A stretch of 64,000 nucleotides of DNA. Source: Georgenia faecalis. GTDB taxonomy: Bacteria > Actinomycetota > Actinomycetes > Actinomycetales > Actinomycetaceae. The DNA is taken from assembly GCF_003710105.1 (NCBI RefSeq), contig NZ_CP033325.1, positions 2,542,001 to 2,606,000 on the forward strand, read 5' to 3'. The translations under genes were made by a program, and so were the position numbers. How positions within the stretch are numbered: the stretch's first letter is position 1; each line of letters opens with the position of its first letter. The notes below the pieces were generated by a model. The model was not told where the DNA came from. It saw only the letters and a list, made by a program, of their open reading frames with translations, and ran no database searches. Positions 50,529-58,773 of this stretch are shown here, one piece after another.

Positions 50529-51563
50529 TCAAAGGTCAGTAGAACGGACAGTGACAGGCTTCGAGCCGCTTCCAGCGGTTCCATCCGTTCCAGCGCGCGC
50601 CACCGCATCCGAAACTTCGTCAAGGTCGAACAGCTGATTCATCATACGTCGCGTCTGTTTGTCCATGTAAGGGGCCGCGGCGCCAAGGAGATTCGCGCGC
50701 GACTTGCTGGGATGGCCCACTTTACTCAAAAACTCGCCATACCGGTCGAGCGAATTGCGCGCCGCGAGAAAGTCGCAAAACCAGGCGAGCTCTTGCCCCG
50801 GCATGCGGTCTGGGCGTGGGGGCAGTTCGCTCTTCGCCGACTCGACCAGCGCATCAAACATGGGCGTTGACGTGTGCCCGAAGTAGATCGATGACGCCAT
50901 GTACTCGTCGGCTTGTCGTCGGTGCTGCAGGCCCTGCACGAGGATTACGATGGCCGCACCGAAGCCTAATATACAAACAGCCGCACCAGGCCAAGGTGGC
51001 AGCAAGAACCCAACCACCAGGAGAGCCGCCAGCAGCGGCATGCTCACGCCGAGCCTAAACTCACCTTCCGCGCGCACGCGATCGTACTGCTGGTACTGCT
51101 CAGGGTTCTCCTTGTTCAGCCGCAGCGAGGCCAAGTCAAACTCGTCCATGACAAACCCGGCCGGCACAAGGCTGGCTAAGACGTCTGAGATTGGCCTCAG
51201 CCTCGCATTGATCGCGCTCTGGACGAGGAACGTGACTCTCGGGTTCTCCTGGCCGAGGAGCCGCCCGACGTCCTCGTTCAAACGGGTGATGACGGGTCTC
51301 GCGATCAGCCATTGGCCGAGCCACACTCCCAGACCATGCGCAAGCATACCGGCGAGATAGACACCGAAGCACAAGCAAGAGATCTGCACCGTGGCGGGTA
51401 AGGCAGCGAATACCCCCTCTGCACTCTCTATCACTGAGAACTTGCGAAGTTCCTCGTTCGACGGATACACGAGGAGGGTCACAGCAAGGACCCACAGGGC
51501 CCCGACCGCGAACGGCGTGCGCAGGTCACGGACGCCCGGCAGCAAGGATGACAAGAAGGTCAC
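50529..51563 (-). CDS. Hypothetical integral membrane protein
   Basis: A 344-residue protein with about four membrane segments: helices near residues 18-34, 55-82, and a pair at about 178-215 (LLAALLVVGFLLPPWPGAAV). A long C-terminal cytoplasmic region follows (about 225-344) with RRQADEYMASSIYFGHTS and a Ser/Thr-rich tail. The family is not recognised. GTG 51563 overlaps the stop of the frame upstream (GTGA) and has GAGAGG 10 bases away. Codon use is less GC-biased than in core genes, in keeping with acquired DNA. Confidence 0.6.
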   Translation of the reverse strand: MTFLSSLLPGVRDLRTPFAVGALWVLAVTLLVYPSNEELRKFSVIESAEGVFAALPATVQISCLCFGVYLAGMLAHGLGVWLGQWLIARPVITRLNEDVGRLLGQENPRVTFLVQSAINARLRPISDVLASLVPAGFVMDEFDLASLRLNKENPEQYQQYDRVRAEGEFRLGVSMPLLAALLVVGFLLPPWPGAAVCILGFGAAIVILVQGLQHRRQADEYMASSIYFGHTSTPMFDALVESAKSELPPRPDRMPGQELAWFCDFLAARNSLDRYGEFLSKVGHPSKSRANLLGAAAPYMDKQTRRMMNQLFDLDEVSDAVARAGTDGTAGSGSKPVTVRSTDL

Positions 51564-52213
51564 TCGCAGCAATCCTCTCCCCCGCGGTATGAAGAACCAG
51601 TGTGGCAGCCGCGGTGGCTGACGTCGCTAGAACGAGCGCATGCCATCGGCCAGGACCCAAGAGAATCGCGAAGGAGGGCACGAGGGCCAACGGGGTACAG
51701 ACGGCACCGGCGTTGGTCGTGATCGTCGCCATCCTGGCTGCACTCGGTCGGCTGGCTTGGTTCGTGCTGCTCTGGTTCCGGTCGGTCAACACCGCTACCG
51801 GCACAGGGCGGGCGGCGTTGGCTGGGACCGGCAGCGTCGTCGTCGCTGGGGTGGACTGCGACGATTGCCAAGGCCCTCGCAACCCGGCGCGCGGTGACGG
51901 CCGAGTTGCGGCGGATGTACCGGACGCCGTACGAACTCTTCATCGGAATGCTCTTCGACAGCTCAAGTCCCAGCGCGGGGCTCTGGAAAGCGTGCCAGAC
52001 GGCGGCCAGCCATCCCGGCGGCAACTGCGACAAGTTCGGCAACTCCCCCGCCTGCAGGCGCCGCGGGCGGGCGTACACCGCCAGCGACAGCCCGACCCCG
52101 CCGTGCAGGGCAAGGAACGTGGGCTGGTGCGGTGACCGCTTATCCCGGCGGTCGACGTAGTACCACCAGCCCGTAGCGCGGTGCGATTCCGGGGTTCTGG
52201 GGTGGCCGTGCAC
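51560..52213 (-). CDS. Hypothetical protein, possibly frameshifted
   Basis: The first 110 codons look coding: GC-rich third positions and plausible sequence such as FLALHGGVGLSLAVYARPRR, LQAGELPNLSQLPPGWLAA and SYGVRYIRRNSAVTARRV. After about base 51880 this frame becomes unconvincing. Another frame ending at 51526 there encodes two hydrophobic stretches (LALVPSFAILLGPG, HALVLATSATAAATLVL). A frameshift is therefore likely. Its stop overlaps the start of the membrane-protein gene by four bases. Function is unknown. Confidence 0.35.
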   Translation of the reverse strand: MHGHPRTPESHRATGWWYYVDRRDKRSPHQPTFLALHGGVGLSLAVYARPRRLQAGELPNLSQLPPGWLAAVWHAFQSPALGLELSKSIPMKSSYGVRYIRRNSAVTARRVARALAIVAVHPSDDDAAGPSQRRPPCAGSGVDRPEPEQHEPSQPTECSQDGDDHDQRRCRLYPVGPRALLRDSLGSWPMACARSSDVSHRGCHTGSSYRGGEDCCE

Positions 52214-52243
52214 GTTTCGCTCGTTATGTGTATGGCAAGTGGT

Positions 52244-53620
52244 CTAGCGCCACAGCACCTCGACGCATTCCGGCCGGAAGTTCCTCGCGCCCCGCCCGGG
52301 CGAGTGGAGCACGATCCCCGAGAACAGCGCGTCGATGACGGCACGCTGTGTCAGGACGTCCAGCCGGCCCCAGAGCGCAGCCACGTCGTCCGCACCGACG
52401 AACCGGGCGAGGACGTCCCTCTCCCCCGCGGCCGCGATCTTCCGCTCGACCACCTCGAGGGCCGCCTCAACGTCCCCGTTTATCCGTGCGAGCTGCGCAC
52501 CCGTGATCGTCCCGTCAGCGAACAGGCGCGCCCCCTCGTCCAGACGGCCCCGCAGCGCGTTCGCCTCCGTTCGCAGCGCGGGCACGTCGACGTTCGATGA
52601 GGGGCGCACGAGCTCGGCGGCGTCCGGGCGCGCCAGGCGCGCCACGACGAGCGCGTGGACGTACTCGTCGACGTCCGCGGCCTTCACCGACAGGTGCTTC
52701 GCGCCCGAGCACTGGTAGGTGCGAACGCCGTGCTGGGTGCGGCCGGTCGCCATCTTCGCCCCGCACTTCGCGCACGTGGCGATGCGCGTGAGCGTGTACT
52801 TGATCGACCGGTCCTTGACCGTCGAACGCGCCGGGTCGGTCAGGAGCGCGACGGCGGCACGCCAGGTCGACTCCTCCACGACGGCAGGCCACGTGCCGGG
52901 CCCGAGGACTTCCCCGCGATGGATCCGCACGGCGGCGTAGCGGGGCGATGCGAGGAGGCGACGAACGTTCGACGTGTTCCACCGCCCGTCGGCCGTGGTC
53001 GCGACCCCAGCGGCGTTCCACGTGCGCGCGATCGAGGACAGGGAGCCGCCGGCGAGGAGGACGTCGTAGCCGGCGCGGATGAGGTTCGCTTCGGCGTCGA
53101 GGATTGTCATGCCGTCGGCGGTGTACCTGAACGCGCGGCGACCCTGAGGTGGCTTGCCGGCCTGGGCGCGCTGCAGGTTGGCGCGCCGCTGCCGGTCGCT
53201 CTTCGTCTCGATCTCGTTGCGGGCGACAGCCGCGAGCAGGTCGGCCGTCATGCGGCCAGCGGGGGTGGACATGTCGAGGTCGCTGCCCCTGACGACGGCG
53301 ATGGTGGCGCCGGCCTCCTGGCAGGTCTCGATGAGGCGCACGGTGTCGCGCCGGTTCCGGGTGAGGCGGTCGAGGTTCCAAGCGATGACAGCGCCGGCTC
53401 GGCCGGCTGCCACGTCGGAGAGGAGGGCCTCGAAGCCGGGCCGCGTGGTGGTGCCTGCGGCGCTGCGGTCGTTGTCCTGATGCTCGACGACGATGGGCCA
53501 CCCACGCAGGTCGGCTAGGCGGCGACAGTCCTCGAGCTGACGCGCGACCGCGGCACCTTCGCCTTGACGGTCGAACGACTGACGCGTGTACACCAGGGCT
53601 CCACCTGTGCAATCCAGCAC
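52244..53620 (-). CDS. Large serine recombinase (site-specific integrase)
   Basis: A 458-residue resolvase/invertase-type recombinase that integrates or excises DNA. The catalytic N-terminal domain has YTRQSFDRQGEG with the nucleophilic Ser, then ITWN-like VIAWNLDRLTRNRRD and DMSTPAGRM. The recombinase domain carries GRWNTSNVRRLLASPRYA. The zinc ribbon has CAKCGAKM ... YQCSG, and a C-terminal coiled coil follows. GTG 53620 is taken as start. Its first codons are fused to a short cpaF-like sequence just upstream, marking a likely attachment-site junction. It is the most probable driver of the island. Confidence 0.93.
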   Translation of the reverse strand: MLDCTGGALVYTRQSFDRQGEGAAVARQLEDCRRLADLRGWPIVVEHQDNDRSAAGTTTRPGFEALLSDVAAGRAGAVIAWNLDRLTRNRRDTVRLIETCQEAGATIAVVRGSDLDMSTPAGRMTADLLAAVARNEIETKSDRQRRANLQRAQAGKPPQGRRAFRYTADGMTILDAEANLIRAGYDVLLAGGSLSSIARTWNAAGVATTADGRWNTSNVRRLLASPRYAAVRIHRGEVLGPGTWPAVVEESTWRAAVALLTDPARSTVKDRSIKYTLTRIATCAKCGAKMATGRTQHGVRTYQCSGAKHLSVKAADVDEYVHALVVARLARPDAAELVRPSSNVDVPALRTEANALRGRLDEGARLFADGTITGAQLARINGDVEAALEVVERKIAAAGERDVLARFVGADDVAALWGRLDVLTQRAVIDALFSGIVLHSPGRGARNFRPECVEVLWR

Positions 53621-53621
53621 T

Positions 53622-53735
53622 CACCTTCAGCTCGAAGACCTCCTCGCAGGTGATGATCCGCTCGCTCGCGGGGATGGCGCCGGCGAGGGCGTTGACCATG
53701 GTGGTCTTGCCCGCCTGGGTAGCGCCGGGCAGGTA
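53622..53735 (-). pseudogene. Fragment of a CpaF/TadA-type secretion ATPase
   Basis: About 38 codons directly before the recombinase read GATQAGKTTMVNALAGAIP then ASERIITCEEVFELK. This is the Walker A and following strand of CpaF/TadA ATPases, actinobacterial form with GxTQAGKTT and EEVFEL. Nothing upstream continues the ATPase in frame, and the recombinase gene replaces the rest. I read it as one side of an integration or recombination junction in a former cpaF gene. Confidence 0.65.
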
Positions 53736-53830
53736 ACCACGGTGTTGCCTGACCCGCTGTGCCGCCGTGCCTGCGGGAACCCGTGGGGGGTGAGTTGTCC
53801 CGCGCCGCGCCGCCCTAACCGAGCGGTACG

Positions 53831-54394
53831 GTGACCGCCATGCTCTCGACCATCGCCGTCGCTGCTGCCGCCGAGGGGCAAGGACTCGCGGACATACCGG
53901 CGGGCATCGCCGCGCTTATCGGCGCCCTCATCGGTGGCGCGGTAGGCGTCATCGGGCAGATCGCGACGGAAAGGATGCGTCAGAAGGGCGAGAGGCGTCA
54001 CCAGAACCGACTCCTCCGCCAAGAGACTTACGCAGCGGCTGTCCGGCAGATGAATGTGTTAGGGGTGATGGGGCGCCAGATGTCGTCCGAAGGGCCGCTG
54101 GAGCTTGACGAGTACCCCGAGTTCGACACTGTGATCCCGGAGTTGTCGAACACACATGCGGCGGTGCGGGTCCTTGGGTCGGCCTCGGTGGTCACTGGCA
54201 TAGGTGAGGTGATGGGGTGGTACCTGGCTATCCATCACGGCGACGAGCAACCGCGCCGCGAGGCTGCGGCGAGTTACATGAAGCAATGGATCGATTGGAC
54301 CTTCGAAGCCATGCGGCGGGACCTTGAGGTGGAGCCGGACATACCGCTAGTCACGGAGCCACCTCGCAGCGAACGTTCAGTGCGTTCGTCCTAG
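53831..54394 (+). CDS. Hypothetical protein with one N-terminal membrane helix
   Basis: A 187-residue protein: an Ala/Gly-rich hydrophobic segment (IPAGIAALIGALIGGAVGVIG, about residues 22-42) and then a charged helical region (ATERMRQKGERRHQNRLLRQ) continuing to the C-terminus. A bundle of amphipathic helices anchored at the membrane is suggested, a plan common among accessory-region proteins of unknown role. GTG 53831 or ATG 53840 are possible starts. It ends four bases over the convergent gene and lies between the two cpaF-like pieces, so it looks like inserted cargo. Confidence 0.55.
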   Translation: MTAMLSTIAVAAAAEGQGLADIPAGIAALIGALIGGAVGVIGQIATERMRQKGERRHQNRLLRQETYAAAVRQMNVLGVMGRQMSSEGPLELDEYPEFDTVIPELSNTHAAVRVLGSASVVTGIGEVMGWYLAIHHGDEQPRREAAASYMKQWIDWTFEAMRRDLEVEPDIPLVTEPPRSERSVRSS

Positions 54395-54825
54395 ACGCGC
54401 CCGCCCGTGAGCACCTGCAGCCGGGCGAGCGCTTCTGAGCTCGCGGATGTCACCGCGCCGCCCGCCTCGCGGCGGACCTTCGGTGTCGCGCCCATCTGGC
54501 GGAGCAGGCCCAGCAGGTGCGGGGTCAGGTAGGTCGCGTTGGTGATCCGGTCCGCGTCCTCGCTCGCCACCGCCGCGTCGATGGAGTCGGCGTGCTTCTG
54601 CGCCGAGGCGATCAGCGCCGCGTCCAGCGTCGGGTCGAGCTTCAGCCGTGAGTCGGTCGTGGCCTTGCCGGCGCGCACCGTCCGGTCGGCGACAGCGACC
54701 GCGGCGGCGATGAGCGCGCGCACGCCCTCGGCGTCGCGTGCGGGATCCACCCCACGACGCCGGATGAGCTCCCGGACCTCGTCCTCGAGCAGCGACGGGG
54801 CCTGGTTCAGCGCGACCTGGCTCAC
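54391..54825 (-). CDS. Hypothetical protein with a CpaF-like N-terminus
   Basis: A 144-residue Ala-rich helical protein. GGAGGGGG precedes GTG 54825. The opening SLLEDEVRELIRRRGVDP, then ARDAEGVRALIAAAVAVAD, resembles the N-terminal helices of actinobacterial CpaF/TadA ATPases. After about residue 55 similarity stops, and a different helical segment (LKLDPTLDAALIASAQKHAD, LLRQMGATPKVRREAGG) takes over. Either this is the truncated 5' end of the same cpaF gene whose Walker-A piece lies at 53622-53735, or an independent small protein. The stop overlaps the convergent gene. Confidence 0.5.
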   Translation of the reverse strand: MSQVALNQAPSLLEDEVRELIRRRGVDPARDAEGVRALIAAAVAVADRTVRAGKATTDSRLKLDPTLDAALIASAQKHADSIDAAVASEDADRITNATYLTPHLLGLLRQMGATPKVRREAGGAVTSASSEALARLQVLTGGRV

Positions 54826-54955
54826 CCGCGCCCCCTCCCCCGCGCACCCGTCCTCGACAACCGTCGACCAGCCTGAGGCACCGCACAAACAGCTAGGGGC
54901 GGCCGCCACGCCGCGACCGCTCCCTAGGCCTGAGAAACTAGAGGCGGTTCTCCGG

Positions 54956-54988
54956 AATGTCACTACCTCAGCGACATTTTGTGGATAA
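54956..54988. promoter_or_regulatory. AT-rich inverted repeat and DnaA-box-like site
   Basis: AATGTC (54956-54961) and GACATT (54973-54978) are inverted 11 bases apart, and TGTGGATAA (54980-54988) equals the reverse complement of the E. coli DnaA box TTATCCACA. They are conspicuous in this GC-rich genome and sit at the right edge of the island. A repressor or replication-protein site is possible; a single box is weak evidence. The rest of 54826-55081 shows no gene. Confidence 0.35.
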
Positions 54989-55081
54989 CTCGCGCGCCGA
55001 GACGGCGCTGGCGCTCACCCCGCGGCGAGGTCCCCTTGGGTCTCGCGGACGACCGTGCGAGACACGGAGGGGAGCAGCCCC

Positions 55082-55240
55082 GCCGAGTTCGCTGTTTCGT
55101 GCCGAGTTCGCTGTTTCGTGCCGAGTTCGCTAGTTCCTACTGGCGAACTCGGCACGGAGTGGCGAACTCGCCGGTGTCGAGGTGCCCGAGTTCGCCAGTT
55201 CCTGCCGAGTTCGCCAGTTCCTGCTGAATTCGCTAGTTCC
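55082..55240. repeat. Repeat family A, locus 3
   Basis: Two direct units (GCCGAGTTCGCTGTTTCGT, about 19 bp each, 55082-55119) lead to a central inverted pair. TGCCGAGTTCGCTAGT (55119-55134) and ACTGGCGAACTCGGCA (55139-55154) form a 16-bp stem with one T-G pair and loop TCCT. A further reverse unit follows (about 55159-55171), then three direct units to 55240 (for example TGCCGAGTTCGCCAGTTCC). It lies 60 bases upstream of the RidA gene. Confidence 0.9.
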
Positions 55241-55299
55241 TGCGCGTGCTCCGGGCTCCGTCTACGTTGGGCACCACGACGTCGAGGAGGACTATCCCC

Positions 55300-55710
55300 A
55301 TGGCCGTTGAGCGCTTCAGCCCCGAGGGCACGACTCAGCCCTCCCCGTACCACCACGTCGCGGTGGGCACCGGGACCCGCCACGTCCACGTCGCGGGCCA
55401 GATCGCACGCCTGGCCGACGGCACCCCGGTCGCTCCCGGTGACCTCGCCGGCCAGGTGGCCCAGGCGCTGCGCAACACGGCGGCCGGCCTGGCAGGCGCC
55501 GGTGCCACGTTCGACGACGTCCTCCGCCTCACCTTCTACGTCACCGCGTGGACGCCCGACAAGATCGAGCCCTTCATGACCGGCGTCGCGCAGGTGAGCG
55601 AGGAGATCGGCCTCCCGCAGCCGGCCCCGCCGACGTCGGTGATCGGCGTCGACTACCTCTTCGAGCCCGACGTCCTCGTCGAGGTGGAAGCGACCGCGAT
55701 CCTCGACTGA
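55300..55710 (+). CDS. RidA-family enamine/imine deaminase-like protein
   Basis: A 136-residue protein of the YjgF/YER057c/UK114 family. RidA proteins form trimers and hydrolyse reactive enamines or imines made by PLP enzymes. Seen features are HVHVAGQIARLADGTPV, ALRNTAAGLAGAGATFDDVL, FYVTAW and the C-terminal PPTSVIGVDYLFEPDVLVEV. The active-site Arg of true RidA (near residue 105) is not obvious here; the matching place reads PPTSVIGV, so it may belong to another subgroup. ATG 55300 follows GAGGAGG by 9 bases. Confidence 0.85.
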   Translation: MAVERFSPEGTTQPSPYHHVAVGTGTRHVHVAGQIARLADGTPVAPGDLAGQVAQALRNTAAGLAGAGATFDDVLRLTFYVTAWTPDKIEPFMTGVAQVSEEIGLPQPAPPTSVIGVDYLFEPDVLVEVEATAILD

Positions 55711-55798
55711 GCCTCGGCGCGGCCTCGACCCTGCCTACCCCGACGACACCCGCGCCGTCGTCGCCCTCGTTCTCGGCGTGGCCCGGGCGCCCTGCCGC

Positions 55799-56335
55799 TC
55801 ACCCTGCGGCCAGGTCCGCCTGGATCTGCCGGATCACCGTGCCGAGGACGCCGGAGGCGAGCAGCCCCGGCCCGAGGGGACCGGAGGAGTTCTCCCCGAG
55901 CGGCGGGAGCAACCGCAGCGCGGCCCGGACCTCCGGCGTCAGCTGCGCGAGCTGCCAGCGGACCTCGTCCTCGACCGCGTCGGGCTCGCCGGGCGCGGCG
56001 AGCCCGGCCGCCTTTGCGGCGTAGGCGGCCGCCCCCAGGGCGTGCGCGCCCATGTGCGCCACGGCGGCAGCCTGCGCGGCCGCCCGCGCTGCGGCCGCGG
56101 CCGCGGGCGAACGGGCGGAGGCCGCGGCGCGGACCGCGTCGAACCGGCGCCGGATCTCACCCGCGACGCCCAGCTCGCCGCGCCCGAAGGCACGCGCGCG
56201 AGCGATGGCGTCACGCGCGCGGTCGTCGTCCGGCGCCTCGGCCTCGAACAGCGGAAGGACGCGCTCGGCGCAGTCCGCGGCCCACCCGGCGACGGTCCGT
56301 CGGTCAACTTCGCTGAGCGCCTGGGGAGAGACCAC
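55799..56335 (-). CDS. Putative Imm-5-like immunity protein
   Basis: A 178-residue, nearly all-helical, Ala-rich protein. The order LSEVDRRTVAGWAADCAERV, LPLFEAEAPDDDRARDAIA, RARAFGRGE, an Ala-only helix with HMGAHALGAAAYAAKAAGL and DEVRWQLAQLTPEVRAAL matches what is annotated as putative immunity protein (Imm-5 type). In actinobacteria these are common orphans, and no toxin gene lies beside it. GTG 56335 has GAAGGG 7 bases upstream. Function in immunity is only inferred from family naming. Confidence 0.65.
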   Translation of the reverse strand: MVSPQALSEVDRRTVAGWAADCAERVLPLFEAEAPDDDRARDAIARARAFGRGELGVAGEIRRRFDAVRAAASARSPAAAAAARAAAQAAAVAHMGAHALGAAAYAAKAAGLAAPGEPDAVEDEVRWQLAQLTPEVRAALRLLPPLGENSSGPLGPGLLASGVLGTVIRQIQADLAAG

Positions 56336-56400
56336 CCGGCCACCCTTCCACACGCCCCGCCGCCGGTCACGGCGTCGGGAACGCCGCCACCGTGCGATCG

Positions 56401-56423
56401 GGAAAACCTGTCAAGGGTTTTCC
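56401..56423. promoter_or_regulatory. AT-containing palindrome between the immunity and DoxX genes
   Basis: GGAAAACC and GGTTTTCC are perfect 8-bp inverted arms around TGTCAAG in a divergent 270-base gap. Its AAAA/TTTT arms are unusual for this genome. It could be an operator for the DoxX gene or a shared divergent control site. No other feature is seen in the gap. Confidence 0.4.
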
Positions 56424-56605
56424 GCGGGCAATCTGCGCGACTTTCCCGGGCGTCGCCCCACCGGAATGGCGCCGTTCCGCGGCTCCGGGGCATTCGGAAA
56501 TCCGGCGCGGGGACCGGTAGGACGTTAGCCCCAGGAATCGGACAACTCGGGCGGGACCCTTGCACCAACAGCCCGACACCGACAACACCGCTCTAGGAGA
56601 GCACC

Positions 56606-57166
56606 ATGGCAACGAGCACGAGCAACGCGGCCCGTACGACGTCCCCCGGGGCGAAGCCCATGTACATGGAGGAGATCGTCACCCGCGAGGGCGCCCGCCG
56701 GACCCTCGCCGTCTCCCGGATCATCATCGGCTGGGTGTTTTTCTGGGCGTTCATCGACAAGCTGTTCGGCCTCGGGTTCTCCACCCCGGCCGAGCGCGCC
56801 TGGATCAACGGCGGCACCCCCGCCCAGGGATACATCGGCGGTATCGAGGGGCCGTTCGCCGGGTTCTTCGAGCTGTTCGCGAACCCCTTCGGTGACTTTC
56901 TCTTCATGCTGGGCCTGCTCGGCATCGGCGTCGCCCTCATCACCGGCTGCGGCCTGAAGATCGCCGCCGTCACGGGCACCTTGCTCATGCTCTTCATGTA
57001 CCTGGCGGCGCTGCCGTTCGTCGGCGAGCACGGGACGAACCCCATCACCGACTCCCACTGGGTGGAGGCCCTCCTCCTCATCATCCCGGCCGTCACCCTC
57101 GCCGGTGACAAGTGGGGCCTGGGCAAGTGGTGGGCCTCCAAGGTCGGCAACAGCTGGCTGCGCTGA
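56606..57166 (+). CDS. DoxX-family membrane protein
   Basis: A 186-residue membrane protein with four helices: ISRIIIGWVFFWAFIDKLFG as RIIIGWVFFWAFIDKLFGLG near residues 38-57, then about 85-108, 112-135 and 145-165. The loop NGGTPAQGYIGG and the GLKIAAVTGTLLM helix fit the DoxX/thiosulfate:quinone-oxidoreductase small-subunit group. DoxX members act in respiratory or redox-stress complexes; the role here is unknown. AGGAGA precedes ATG 56606. It is monocistronic, with a strong terminator 12 bases after its stop. Confidence 0.85.
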   Translation: MATSTSNAARTTSPGAKPMYMEEIVTREGARRTLAVSRIIIGWVFFWAFIDKLFGLGFSTPAERAWINGGTPAQGYIGGIEGPFAGFFELFANPFGDFLFMLGLLGIGVALITGCGLKIAAVTGTLLMLFMYLAALPFVGEHGTNPITDSHWVEALLLIIPAVTLAGDKWGLGKWWASKVGNSWLR

Positions 57167-57177
57167 CCCCCCGACAA

Positions 57178-57218
57178 CGCCAAGGGCCCCCGTCCGGTGC
57201 GGACGGGGGCCCTTGGCG
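57178..57218. terminator. Strong bidirectional terminator hairpin
   Basis: Two perfectly complementary 19-base arms (57178-57196 and 57200-57218) surround GTG, between the convergent DoxX and gatB genes. It serves both directions; there is no T-run. Confidence 0.9.
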
Positions 57219-57261
57219 TCAGTACGGGTGCCGGGCGGGCGCGAGCGCCCCGCCCGGGCGC

Positions 57262-58773
57262 TCAGCCCACGCGCTCCATGATGAGCTCGCGCACGCGGGC
57301 GGCGTCCGCCTGGCCCTTCGTCGCCTTCATGACCGCCCCGACGATCGCGCCGGCGGCCTGCACCTTGCCCCCGCGGATCTTGTCCGCCACGTCCGGGTTC
57401 GCCGCCAGAGCGGCGTCGACCGCGCTGATGAGGGCGCCGTCGTCGGAGACGACCTCGAGCCCCCGGGCCACGACGATCTCCTCCGGTCCGCCGTCGCCGG
57501 CGAGGACGCCGGCGAGGACCTGACGGGCGATCTTGTCGTTGATGCGGCCCGAGGCGACGAGCGTGGCCAGCTCGGCCACCTGCGCGGGCGTGATGGCGAG
57601 GTCCTCGAGGGCGACGCCGTCCGCGCGCGCCGTGCGGACGAGCTCGCCCATCCACCACTTGCGGGCCGCGGCCGGGTCCGCCCCGGCGGCGACCGTCGCC
57701 TCGATGAGGTCGACGGCGCCGGCGTTGCCGGCGTCGCGCATCTCGGCGTCGGTGTAGCCCCACGCGTCCTGCAGCCGGCGACGGCGCGCGCCGGGCAGCT
57801 CGGGCAGGCCCGCCCGGATCTCCTCCACCCACTCGCGGCTCGGCGCGAGCGGGACGAGGTCCGGTTCGGGGAAGTAGCGGTAGTCCTCGGCGTCGGACTT
57901 CACGCGTCCCGGCGAGGTGGTGCCGCTGTCCTCGTGCCAGTGGCGCGTCTCCTGGACGACGGCGAGACCCGCGTCGAGCACGCCGGCCTGCCGCGAGATC
58001 TCGTAGCGGACCGCCCGCTCGATGGAGCGGAAGCTGTTGACGTTCTTCGTCTCGGTGCGGGTGCCGAGCGGCGCGTCGGGGCTCGGCCGCAGGGACACGT
58101 TGATGTCCGCGCGCACGTTGCCGCGCTCCATCTTCGCCTCGGAGACCCCGAGGGTGCGGAAGAGCTCGCGCAGCGCCTGGACGTAGGCGCGCGCCACCTC
58201 CGGCGCCCGCTCCCCCAGCCCGGTAATGGGGCGGGTGACGATCTCCACGAGCGGCACGCCCGCGCGGTTGTAGTCGACGAGGGAGTACTCCGCGCCGTGG
58301 ATGCGGCCGCCGGTGCCACCGATGTGGCTGTTCTTGCCGGCGTCCTCCTCCATGTGGGCCCGCTCGATCTCCACCCGCACGTTGGTGCCGTCCTCGAGCT
58401 CGATGTCGAGGTAGCCGTCGTGGGCGATCGGCTCGTCGTACTGGGACGTCTGGAAGTTCTTCGGCACGTCCGGGTAGAAGTAGTTCTTCCGGGCGAAGCG
58501 GCAGGTCTCCGCGATCTCGCAGTTGAGCGCCAGCCCGATCCGGATGGCGTACTCCACCGCCGCGGCGTTGATCACCGGCAGCGCCCCCGGCAGCCCGAGG
58601 GACACCGGGGTGGTCTGCGCGTTGGGCGGGGCGCCGAAGGAGGCGGGGGCGCCGTCGAACATCTTCGACGCGGTGCCGAGCTCGACGTGCACCTCGATGC
58701 CGAGGACCGGGTCGAACCGGGCGATGGCGTCGTCGTAGTCCACGAGGCGCGGGGAGGACACGGGGGTGGTCAT
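57262..58773 (-). CDS. gatB: Asp/Glu-tRNA amidotransferase subunit B
   Basis: A 503-residue tRNA-binding and kinase subunit of GatCAB, which turns mischarged Glu-tRNA(Gln) or Asp-tRNA(Asn) into the correct form. Signatures: [17 protein letters not shown] at the start, [16 protein letters not shown], the metal/ATP region around [14 protein letters not shown], and the C-terminal YqeY-like tRNA-binding domain ([21 protein letters not shown]). It overlaps the gatA stop by four bases and ends the operon at a terminator. Confidence 0.98.
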   Translation of the reverse strand: MTTPVSSPRLVDYDDAIARFDPVLGIEVHVELGTASKMFDGAPASFGAPPNAQTTPVSLGLPGALPVINAAAVEYAIRIGLALNCEIAETCRFARKNYFYPDVPKNFQTSQYDEPIAHDGYLDIELEDGTNVRVEIERAHMEEDAGKNSHIGGTGGRIHGAEYSLVDYNRAGVPLVEIVTRPITGLGERAPEVARAYVQALRELFRTLGVSEAKMERGNVRADINVSLRPSPDAPLGTRTETKNVNSFRSIERAVRYEISRQAGVLDAGLAVVQETRHWHEDSGTTSPGRVKSDAEDYRYFPEPDLVPLAPSREWVEEIRAGLPELPGARRRRLQDAWGYTDAEMRDAGNAGAVDLIEATVAAGADPAAARKWWMGELVRTARADGVALEDLAITPAQVAELATLVASGRINDKIARQVLAGVLAGDGGPEEIVVARGLEVVSDDGALISAVDAALAANPDVADKIRGGKVQAAGAIVGAVMKATKGQADAARVRELIMERVG

